64,000 nt of DNA, from the NCBI RefSeq assembly GCF_000770795.1, contig NZ_JRKJ01000023.1, positions 124,001-188,000 on the forward strand, read 5' to 3'. Each line of letters opens with the position of its first letter. The stretch's first letter is position 1. Of the stretch, positions 57,285 to 64,000 are shown piece by piece. The translations under genes and the position numbers were made by a program. Source of the stretch: Lysobacter dokdonensis DS-58 (GTDB lineage: Bacteria; Pseudomonadota; Gammaproteobacteria; Xanthomonadales; Xanthomonadaceae). The notes beneath the pieces were generated by a model. The model searched no databases. It was not told the origin of the DNA and was given only the letters and a program-made list of their open reading frames with translations.

Positions 57285-57312
57285 CTGCGTTTCCTTCAGG
57301 AAGGGGTTGGAA

Positions 57313-58428
57313 TCAGGATTGCGTCGCGGGCGTCGGTTGCGCGGCGCGATTGCGCAACCGCCACACACCGACCGTCAGCAACGGCAGGACGTAAACGACG
57401 AGGAACAGCCACGCCAGGCCGCGGTAGCCGCGCGCGATCAGGTCGACCAGGCCGAAGCGTGCCGCGATGAAGATCGAGCCGACCAGCAGCACGGCGGCGA
57501 TGGAGAACCGCGCGACATGCGTGAGTTCGACACCGCGCGAGGTGCGCCACGTCGCGGCGATGCGTTCGTTCGCCGCGTGCACGCAGGCCGCGCCGCTTTC
57601 GAGCAGCGCGCTGAAGATCATCGCCTGGAACACGAAGTGGAAGACCGGCATGTCCAGTTGCCGCAACATGAAGTCGGACGGCAAGGCTTCGGCACCGATC
57701 GACGGGTACCAGGCGATCATGCAGATGAAGAACAGCAGGCCCGGCAACATCGCCAGCGGCCCTGCGATCACGCCTGCGACCACGGCATCGCGCCGGCTGA
57801 GGAAGTGGCGCGCCAACGGCAGGATCATCACCGCGCCGACGATGTTGTACCCGGCGTACGTCAGGCCGCCCGAGAGCCAACCGTCCGTGGGTACCGGCGT
57901 CGCGAACTGTTGGGTCGCCTGTCCGCCGAACTTCGTCAGCACGAACACGATCAGCAACACGTACACGCCGTACAGCAGGAACGAGACGTACTTGAAGAGC
58001 CGTTCGACCGAGGCGTTGCCGAACGCGGTGAACGCGCCGATCGCGAGCATCAACACCAGCGTGCCGGCGAGCGTCGGCCACCCGAACATCGCGTTGCCGA
58101 TCGCGCCCGCCGCCGCGCCGAACACGGCGAGGATCAACACCATGAAGACCAGGTAGGCGATTTCGAAGACGATCGCGAACGGCCCCAGCAGTTGTGCGAA
58201 GAACGTGCGGTAGTCATAGCTGCGCGTGGCGTGCGCGAGTGCAAAGGTCAACGCGCACAACGCACTCCACGCCACCATCGCCACGACGATGGCCATGACG
58301 CCGCCCTGCGGGCCGCTCGGGATGAAGTATTCCGCCAGCTCGCGGCCTGTCGCGTAGCCGCCGCCGATCACCGCGGCCTTGAACGCCAGTCCGGGCATGA
58401 TCCAGCGCTGGAAGCGCGAGTCGCTCAC
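57313..58428 (-). CDS. YkvI-family inner-membrane permease
   Basis: 371 residues from GTG 58428, which overlaps the dgcN stop as GTGA; GTG 58437 is an alternative. About ten membrane helices. The opening PGLAFKAAVIGGGYATGRELAEYFIPSGP is characteristic of the YkvI family, related to APC/LeuT-fold amino-acid transporters. Substrate unknown; the neighbours suggest glutamate or another amino acid. Confidence 0.85.
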   Translation of the reverse strand: MSDSRFQRWIMPGLAFKAAVIGGGYATGRELAEYFIPSGPQGGVMAIVVAMVAWSALCALTFALAHATRSYDYRTFFAQLLGPFAIVFEIAYLVFMVLILAVFGAAAGAIGNAMFGWPTLAGTLVLMLAIGAFTAFGNASVERLFKYVSFLLYGVYVLLIVFVLTKFGGQATQQFATPVPTDGWLSGGLTYAGYNIVGAVMILPLARHFLSRRDAVVAGVIAGPLAMLPGLLFFICMIAWYPSIGAEALPSDFMLRQLDMPVFHFVFQAMIFSALLESGAACVHAANERIAATWRTSRGVELTHVARFSIAAVLLVGSIFIAARFGLVDLIARGYRGLAWLFLVVYVLPLLTVGVWRLRNRAAQPTPATQS

Positions 58429-59438
58429 GACAGGCACGCGTCGACGAGTCGGTCGAACGCCTCGCCGCCACGCATCGGATCGGCGACCGGCAAGCCGAGG
58501 CGGTCGCTTTCCGATGCGATCACGCGTGCGGCTTCATCGGCATCGAGTTTGCCGGTGTTGAGGCTGATGCCCGCGCACCGGATGCGCGGCGACGTGCGCG
58601 AACCCAGGCGCAGTGCGAGTTCGATCGTGTCGCGCAGGCCCGGCACTGGATAGTCGGGATGGCCGAGCACGCGTTCGCGGCCCGGTTCGTGGCACACGAC
58701 GATCACGTCGGGCTGGCTGCCATGCAGCAGCGCGAGCGACACGCCGGCATACGCAGGGTGGTGCAGCGCACCCTGTCCTTCCACCACGTCCCAATGCGCG
58801 GCGGGCGCATCGGGCGTGAGGAGCTCGGCGGCCCCGGCGGCGAAGTCGGCCACGACTGCATCCATCGGGATCCCGCCGCCGGCAATCAGGATGCCGGTCT
58901 GTCCCGTCGCGCGGAACGTCGCATCGACGCCCCGGGACTGGAACGCACGCGCGAGCGAGAGCGCGGTGTATTTCTTGCCGAGCGCGCAATCGGTGCCGAT
59001 GGTCAGCAACCGTTTGCCCGTGCGGCGTTTGCCCGTGCCTACCGGAATGCCCTCGGGCGGAACGCGGACATCGATCAGGCGACGGCCCAGGCGCGCGGCG
59101 GTCTCGCGCAGCAGCGCGATGTCGCGCAAGCGGGCGTGCATTCCGGCGACGAGGTCGAGCCCGGATTCCAGGGCTTCGACCAGTGCCGCGATCCACGCAG
59201 GCGGGATGAACCCGCCTGCATTGGCGACGCCGATCACCATCGCCTGCGCGCCGGAGTTGCGGGCCTGCGCGGGCGAGAGGAACGGCAGGCCCGTCGTCAC
59301 CGTGGCGCCCGGGAGCGAGAACTCGCCGATGCAGCGTTCGGGCGCCCAATCGCGCAACCCGAACGCCGTCTTGGCATAGCCCGGCTCGGTGGTGTCGCCG
59401 AGGAACAACAGGTACGGCTGCGGCAAAACGACGTTCAT
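58425..59438 (-). CDS. dgcN: DUF1611 protein, DgcN-type D-glutamate N-acetyltransferase
   Basis: 337 residues. N-terminal Rossmann-like part (GFIPPAWIAALVEAL) and a C-terminal DUF1611 P-loop-like domain with GTDCALGKKYT (148-158). DUF1611 members linked to an enolase-superfamily epimerase were described as DgcN, which N-acetylates D-Glu before DgcA racemises it. A matching epimerase gene lies 3.7 kb upstream in the same cluster. Family call is firm; the exact reaction is inferred from that pairing. Confidence 0.8.
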   Translation of the reverse strand: MNVVLPQPYLLFLGDTTEPGYAKTAFGLRDWAPERCIGEFSLPGATVTTGLPFLSPAQARNSGAQAMVIGVANAGGFIPPAWIAALVEALESGLDLVAGMHARLRDIALLRETAARLGRRLIDVRVPPEGIPVGTGKRRTGKRLLTIGTDCALGKKYTALSLARAFQSRGVDATFRATGQTGILIAGGGIPMDAVVADFAAGAAELLTPDAPAAHWDVVEGQGALHHPAYAGVSLALLHGSQPDVIVVCHEPGRERVLGHPDYPVPGLRDTIELALRLGSRTSPRIRCAGISLNTGKLDADEAARVIASESDRLGLPVADPMRGGEAFDRLVDACLS

Positions 59439-59460
59439 GCGGCGATCTTCCGTTCGAGGA

Positions 59461-61791
59461 TCAGAAGCGGTAATCCACTTCGATCCCGAAGGTGCGCGGC
59501 ATGATCGGCGTCGCCGACGTGTGGTGCGTCACGCCGGTGACCTGGTTGGTGACGTCGCCCATCGTCGAGTACGCACGTTCGTCGAACGCGTTCTTCATGT
59601 AACCGCGCACCGTCCAGTGCGCATTGGAGAACGACGCGTACAGGTCGAGCGCCTGGTAGCTGTCGATCACCAGGCCCGGCGTGAGTTCGGTGTCGAGGAC
59701 CGTGCCGCCGAATTCGACGACCTGGCGCTGCGTCGTCGCCGTGGTGCGGTCGTCGACGAAGCGGTAGCCGCCGCCGACGTTCATGCCCCAGTCGCCGGAG
59801 AGTGGCAGGTAGTAGTCCGCCGTCGCCGACCACGTCAGGTCCGGCACGTACGGCATGCGGTCGCCCTTCAGGCCGGTGTTGATCAGCACGTTCGCGCCGC
59901 CGCCGGCGGGCACGGTGATCAGCGGGAAATCCTCGTCGATGTTCGCGTCGTTGTACGCGGCGTTGAGGCCCAGCGTCAGCCCGTCGACGGGACGGAACAT
60001 CGCCGAGACCTCGAGGCCCTGGCTCGTCGCTTCGCCGCCGTTGACCAGGCCGCTGACGCCGTTGACCAGCGAGGCGACCTGGATGTCTTCCCAGTGGATC
60101 TGGTAGCCGACGACGTCGAGGAACACGCGGTTGTCGGCGAAGGCCGACTTCATGCCGAGCTCGTAGCTGGTGAGCGTCGAGGAATCGACCTGGGGCGGCA
60201 GGCCGTTGACGACGATGTTCGGGCCGCCGGGCTGGTAGCCGGTGGACACCTTGCCGTACACCATCACGTCCTCCGACACCTGGAACTGCGGCGTGATGCT
60301 CCACGTCACCACGTCTTCTTCCGACGTGTTGAACTCCGTGCCGATCGGCGCGAGCAGGCCGGCGACGACGTCCTGGGTGAATTCCTGTTCGTTGCGCGCC
60401 CAGCGCACGCCGGCACCGAGCTTGAACCACTCGTTGAACTTGTACGACGCGTTGCCGAACACCGCCGTTTCCTCGTACGTGCTCGGCAGATACAGATCAC
60501 CGAGCGAGCCGACGAGCGAATTGAAGGGTTCGGGCAGCGGGCTGCCGTCGAACTGCGTCAGCGGCACGAACTGGTGGTTGTCGCCGCGCTCGTCGTCGTA
60601 GAACGCACCGACCAGCCACTCGAACGCGCCGTCGCCCTTCGAGCTGAGACGGAACTCCTGCGTGAACTGCTTCAGGCGCAGGTCGTTGGTGAGGTACGCG
60701 CTTCCGCCGGGCAGGCCGAACAGCGTGGTGTAGTCGCCGTAGGTGTAGGTCTGGTCGGTGGTGATCGAGGTGAACACGTCGCCGTAGCTGGTCGCCGAGA
60801 CGAAGTTGGCGAAACCGAAGTCGTAGTCGACGGTGAGCGCGTAGTTCTCGATGTCCTTCTTGAACACTTCGTCGACGACGACGAAGTTGGCCAGGCCGTA
60901 GATGTCGTCGTGCGTTTCGGGCTGCAGCGCGATCACCGAATTGTTCGGGCTGTCGATCTTCTGCTTCATGATGGCGAACTGCACGCTCGCCTTGTCGTTG
61001 TGCCACAGGAACGAGGCGCGGCCGCTGTTCTGCTCGGAATCGTTGATGTCCTGCTGGCCCGTCACGAGGTTGTCGACGTAACCATTGGGCTGGTTGCTGG
61101 CGAAGCTGGCGCGCAGCGCGATGCTGTCCTGCGCGAGCACCAGGTTGCCGCCGATGCGCCAGTTGAGCGACGTGCCGTCGGCGCCCTGCGTATCGCCCAC
61201 GCCCATGCCGACGCGGAATTCGTTCTGCGAGGTGTCGGGCTTCTTCATCACGTACTTGATCAGGCCGCCCATCGCGCCCGCGCCGTACAGCGTGCCCTGC
61301 GGGCCGCGCAGCACTTCGATGTTCTCGATGTCGTAGGGCAGCAGGTCGAGCGCGAACAGCGTGGCCTGCTGGTAGAGGCTGTTGGAACCGACCGGCGCTT
61401 CGTCGACATAGGTGCCGACGGTGGACCCGGGCGACAGTGCCGCGATGCCGCGCATCGACACCTGCGTCTGGCCCGGCGAACCCGAATCCTGCACCTGCAG
61501 GCCCGGCACGTAATTCGCGTAGTCGGACATCTGCGTGGCGTTGATGTTCTCGAGCTGCTGGTCGCTCAGCTTGGTCACGGCGGCGGCGACTTCGCGGATG
61601 TTCTCGGTGCGCTTGTTCGCGGTGACGGTGACGACGTCGAGCTCCTGCGCCGTGGCTGCAGGTTGCTGGTCGGCAGGCGCGGCGTCCTGCGCCATGGCCT
61701 GGCCGGCGAAGCCGAGCGCCAGCGTGATCGCGATGGCCGACGTGAGCGTGTGGCGGCGCATCGAGGCGGCGCGCGGATGGTGCTTGTGCAT
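59461..61791 (-). CDS. TonB-dependent receptor
   Basis: 776 residues; ATG 61791 is preceded by GGGGAG (alternative ATG 61761). Signal peptide ends GQAMAQ. A TonB-box-like stretch ELDVVTVTA is followed by the plug domain (about 55-170, IENIEVLRGPQGTLYGAGAMGG) and a 22-strand-type barrel ending in a C-terminal Phe (VDYRF). No iron-specific feature is seen. It is 22 bases ahead of dgcN, so it likely imports the cluster's substrate rather than siderophore. Confidence 0.92.
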   Translation of the reverse strand: MHKHHPRAASMRRHTLTSAIAITLALGFAGQAMAQDAAPADQQPAATAQELDVVTVTANKRTENIREVAAAVTKLSDQQLENINATQMSDYANYVPGLQVQDSGSPGQTQVSMRGIAALSPGSTVGTYVDEAPVGSNSLYQQATLFALDLLPYDIENIEVLRGPQGTLYGAGAMGGLIKYVMKKPDTSQNEFRVGMGVGDTQGADGTSLNWRIGGNLVLAQDSIALRASFASNQPNGYVDNLVTGQQDINDSEQNSGRASFLWHNDKASVQFAIMKQKIDSPNNSVIALQPETHDDIYGLANFVVVDEVFKKDIENYALTVDYDFGFANFVSATSYGDVFTSITTDQTYTYGDYTTLFGLPGGSAYLTNDLRLKQFTQEFRLSSKGDGAFEWLVGAFYDDERGDNHQFVPLTQFDGSPLPEPFNSLVGSLGDLYLPSTYEETAVFGNASYKFNEWFKLGAGVRWARNEQEFTQDVVAGLLAPIGTEFNTSEEDVVTWSITPQFQVSEDVMVYGKVSTGYQPGGPNIVVNGLPPQVDSSTLTSYELGMKSAFADNRVFLDVVGYQIHWEDIQVASLVNGVSGLVNGGEATSQGLEVSAMFRPVDGLTLGLNAAYNDANIDEDFPLITVPAGGGANVLINTGLKGDRMPYVPDLTWSATADYYLPLSGDWGMNVGGGYRFVDDRTTATTQRQVVEFGGTVLDTELTPGLVIDSYQALDLYASFSNAHWTVRGYMKNAFDERAYSTMGDVTNQVTGVTHHTSATPIMPRTFGIEVDYRF

Positions 61792-61824
61792 TCCCTATCT
61801 CCCCAGAAGGTGTGCTATGGCCTT

Positions 61825-61860
61825 ATCAGGATGTAAGCATCCTGATCAGAAAACTGTCAA
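61825..61860 (-). promoter_or_regulatory. Promoter and 9-4-9 palindromic operator upstream of the TonB receptor
   Basis: ATCAGGATG (61825-61833), spacer TAAG, CATCCTGAT (61838-61846) is a perfect palindrome in the 65-base gap before the receptor. On the minus strand TTGACA (61860-61855) lies just upstream of it, overlapping the POT gene stop. -10 candidates TTACAT or TACATC at 18-19 bases fall inside the palindrome. Repressor binding here would block the promoter. Confidence 0.65.
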
Positions 61861-63182
61861 CCGGATTTGGACGTGGATCGCGACCGCTCGTCGGACCCGC
61901 GCCCATTCATTGCTTCGGCGCGCACCACCGCCGGATGGAGCAGGCGCAACAGGACGCCCGCCAAGGCGGCGACGCCCGCCATCAGGGCGAAGAACGCCGC
62001 GTGCGCCATCGCGCTCCACAACGTGCCAAGCGCCCCGGCCAGCAGATTCCCGCCGAACGACGCGAAGTACCAGGCGGCGATCGATGTCGCGGCATATCCC
62101 GCCGGCGCCAACCGCGCGAACAGGCTCAGCCCGATCGGCAGGATGAACAACTCGCCCGCGGTGAACAGGACGAAGAACGCGGCGAGCCACACCCAGTGCG
62201 CATGGCCCTGCGCGCTCGCATCGACGAGCGCGAGCAACAGGAACGCGATGGACACGCCGAACGCGCCCATTGCCATCTTCTTCGCCGGCGCGGGTTCCTG
62301 GCCGCGATTGGCTTGCTTCGTCCACATCGCCACGAGCAGCGGCGTGAGGAAGATCACGAGGAAGGGATTGAGCGATTGGAACCACGTCATCGGAATGACG
62401 AAGCCGCCGGCGTTGCGATCCAGCCCGACGTCCGCCCACAGCGCGATCGTGTTGCCCGATTGTTCGTACGCGCCGCGGAACACCATGACGCACAGGCCCA
62501 CCGCGATGAGCGTCAGCACGCGCTGCTTCATCGACGACAGCGGCATGCGATCGGCCGGTGCAAGGTCTTTCGCCTTCGGGCGCTCCGGCGGCAACCACCT
62601 GCCACCGAGCGTGTAGATGACCAGGCCCGCCAGCATGCCGACGCCCGCGGCGCCGAAACCGTAATGCCAGCCGTACAACTCGCCCAGCGTGCCGCAGACC
62701 AGCGGCGCGAGCAGCCCGCCGACATTGATGCCCACGTAGTAGAAGTTGTACGCCGAGCCGCGACGCGGATCGTCCTTCGCGTACAGATCGTCGATCTGGC
62801 TCGGCAGGCTCGGGAGGAACAACCCATTGCCCAGTGCGATCGCGGCCAGCGCGAAATACAAAAGCGATTCGGAGGCCATCAGGAAATGGCCGAACGACAT
62901 CACCACCGCGCCGATGATCACCGAGCGCTTCCGCCCGAGCCAGCGGTCCGACACGATGCCGCCGAGGATGGGCGTGAAGTAGAACGTCGCGATGTACGCG
63001 CCGTACACCATCGACGCGTGCTGTTGCGAGAACAGCAACTGCTTCGTCATGTAATAGACGAGCAGCGTGCGCATGCCGTAGTAGGAGAAGATCTCCCACA
63101 TCTGCGTGAAGAACAGGATCGCAAGGCCGGGCGGCTGCTTCAGCCACCCGGCGCCCGCGCTGCGCACGGCGATCGAATTCAC
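61857..63182 (-). CDS. POT/PTR-family peptide transporter
   Basis: 441 residues from GTG 63182, which overlaps the epimerase stop as GTGA; a longer reading from 63221 would overlap more. Twelve or so helices. POT features are FSYYGMRTLLVYYM, GGIVSDRWLGRKR and FNFYYVGINVGG-like YNFYYVGINVGG. The ExxERFxYYG motif is altered (Q27-M-W-E30-I-F). It likely takes up di- or tripeptides by proton symport in the scavenging cluster. Confidence 0.88.
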   Translation of the reverse strand: MNSIAVRSAGAGWLKQPPGLAILFFTQMWEIFSYYGMRTLLVYYMTKQLLFSQQHASMVYGAYIATFYFTPILGGIVSDRWLGRKRSVIIGAVVMSFGHFLMASESLLYFALAAIALGNGLFLPSLPSQIDDLYAKDDPRRGSAYNFYYVGINVGGLLAPLVCGTLGELYGWHYGFGAAGVGMLAGLVIYTLGGRWLPPERPKAKDLAPADRMPLSSMKQRVLTLIAVGLCVMVFRGAYEQSGNTIALWADVGLDRNAGGFVIPMTWFQSLNPFLVIFLTPLLVAMWTKQANRGQEPAPAKKMAMGAFGVSIAFLLLALVDASAQGHAHWVWLAAFFVLFTAGELFILPIGLSLFARLAPAGYAATSIAAWYFASFGGNLLAGALGTLWSAMAHAAFFALMAGVAALAGVLLRLLHPAVVRAEAMNGRGSDERSRSTSKSG

Positions 63183-64000
63183 AGCAGCACGTCCGGCGCG
63201 CCCCACACTGCCGCGGGGCAATCGACGAGGCCGTCGAAGTACACCACGCCCGGCGAGCGGTCACGCTGCAGGAAGATCGGGCCATCGAGGTCGACGATGT
63301 CGCAGAACTGGCCGAGCAGGAACGCCGGCGCCATCGCCAGGCTCGTGCCGACCATGTTGCCGACCATCACCTGCAGGCCGAGCTCGCGCGCGCGCCGGGC
63401 CATCATCAGGCCCTCGGTCAGGCCGCCGCATTTGTCCAGTTTGATGTTGCACACGTCGAACCAATGCGCGCGTTCCTCGAGTTCGACGAGCGAGAGGATC
63501 GATTCGTCCGCGGCGATCGGCACCGTGCGATCGATGCCGTCGAGTTCGCGTTCCATGCCACGGCGGCACGGTTGTTCGAGCAACGCGACCTTCGCATCGA
63601 CCAGCGCGGGCAACAGGCGTTGCAGCGTGTTCGGCATGTAGCCCTGGTTGGCGTCGACGCCGATCCACGCATCGGGGCGCACCGCGCGCACCGCGTTCAG
63701 GCGCGCGATGTCGATCTCCACATCGCCGGTGAGCTTGAGCTTGATGGCCTTGGCGTGCGTGTAGCCCAGCGCCTTCTCCGCCATGACATCCGGATCGGCG
63801 GCGCCGACGGTGAACGTCGTCGTCAGCGGCCTGGGTTTTTCCATGCCCGCCAATTTCCACGCGGGAATGCCGGCGTTGCGCGCTTCGAGTTCCCACAGCG
63901 CGCAATCCAGTGCGTTGCGCGCGCCGCCGGGCGGCAGGATGTCGCGCAGTTCGTCGCGCGTGAGGCCCCCTTCGATGCGATCGCGCAACGATTCGAGCGT
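63179..64000 (-). CDS. dgcA: Dipeptide epimerase / N-acetyl-D-Glu racemase (DgcA-like), partial
   Basis: Enolase-superfamily epimerase; the 5' end is beyond the window. About 273 codons are visible, including the barrel with Lys pair AIKLKL, metal ligands in GVDANQGY, LLEQP and AADES, and second catalytic Lys in NIKLDKCGG. The N-terminal ARNALDCALWELEA is typical of L-Ala-D/L-Glu epimerases (YcjG) and their DgcA relatives. Residues alone do not decide between dipeptide epimerase and N-acetyl-Glu racemase; the dgcN neighbour favours the latter, the POT transporter the former. Confidence 0.85.
   Translation of the reverse strand, partial: TLESLRDRIEGGLTRDELRDILPPGGARNALDCALWELEARNAGIPAWKLAGMEKPRPLTTTFTVGAADPDVMAEKALGYTHAKAIKLKLTGDVEIDIARLNAVRAVRPDAWIGVDANQGYMPNTLQRLLPALVDAKVALLEQPCRRGMERELDGIDRTVPIAADESILSLVELEERAHWFDVCNIKLDKCGGLTEGLMMARRARELGLQVMVGNMVGTSLAMAPAFLLGQFCDIVDLDGPIFLQRDRSPGVVYFDGLVDCPAAVWGAPDVLL

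Noticed and set aside
59461-61791. TonB receptor considered as a siderophore receptor
   Set aside because: No Fur-box-like sequence, siderophore genes or ferric reductase nearby; it is within a peptide/amino-acid gene cluster.
59389-61836. 815-codon plus-strand frame opposite the TonB receptor
   Set aside because: Antisense shadow. The receptor on the minus strand has signal peptide, plug motifs and C-terminal Phe.

Overview
The window is dense, high-GC bacterial chromosome with no gene-free stretch above about 300 bases. I saw no rRNA, tRNA, CRISPR array, transposase or phage gene. Gene content and order point to a gammaproteobacterium of the Lysobacteraceae/Xanthomonadaceae, probably Lysobacter-like (inference). 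Supporting signs are an Ax21-type outer-membrane protein, the lptM-dapF-DUF484-xerC-hslVU order, algZ-algR beside hemC, many secreted peptidases, and a TonB-dependent receptor in a nutrient cluster.

Layout. 1-2.7 kb (minus): start of a tail-specific protease, then the lipoate genes ybeD-lipB-lipA. 2.8-13.5 kb (plus): an accessory surface cluster of a membrane-bound winged-helix/TPR regulator, a YadA-type trimeric autotransporter, a secreted subtilisin and two tandem beta-helix lipoproteins. 13.6-23.0 kb (minus): a cell-elongation operon mreB-mreC-mreD-mrdA-rodA-mltB-rlpA-dacC with several start/stop overlaps. 23.2-32.8 kb: PfkB kinase, YbaK-type deacylase, a lipoprotein/hydrolase/M1-aminopeptidase operon, Ax21 protein, a DUF5916-type barrel protein, ubiE and a cupin. 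32.8-37.6 kb (minus): lptM-dapF-DUF484-xerC and hslV-hslU; a sigma-32-like promoter precedes hslV. 37.7-44.1 kb (minus): two exported S9 peptidases, a tiny membrane protein, a patatin phospholipase and a WYL regulator. 44.2-49.1 kb (plus): a cytoplasmic molybdoenzyme of the sulfite dehydrogenase (SoeABC) type with a YbjQ-family gene between soeB and soeC. 49.1-52.5 kb (minus): estB-like esterase, algZ, algR, hemC. 52.7-54.3 kb (plus): TolB-like/TPR membrane protein. 54.3-64.0 kb (minus): a scavenging cluster of dipeptide/N-acetyl-Glu epimerase (cut by the window end), POT peptide transporter, TonB receptor, DgcN-type enzyme, YkvI permease, beta-lactamase-fold hydrolase and a secreted amidohydrolase.

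How it works together. The left half is wall synthesis plus surface display. The right end looks like an outer-to-inner-membrane route for a peptide or D-amino-acid nutrient, most plausibly cell-wall-derived D-Glu or L-Ala-D-Glu: TonB receptor for outer-membrane uptake, periplasmic hydrolases, POT/YkvI for inner-membrane transport, epimerase and DgcN for conversion to L-Glu. That pathway is inferred. A perfect 9-4-9 palindrome in front of the receptor gene is a candidate operator. The two most interesting unexplained units are this cluster and the adhesin/subtilisin/paired beta-helix-lipoprotein cluster. Start codons were chosen by hand; several are GTG, supported by 4-base stop/start overlaps or a good ribosome binding site.
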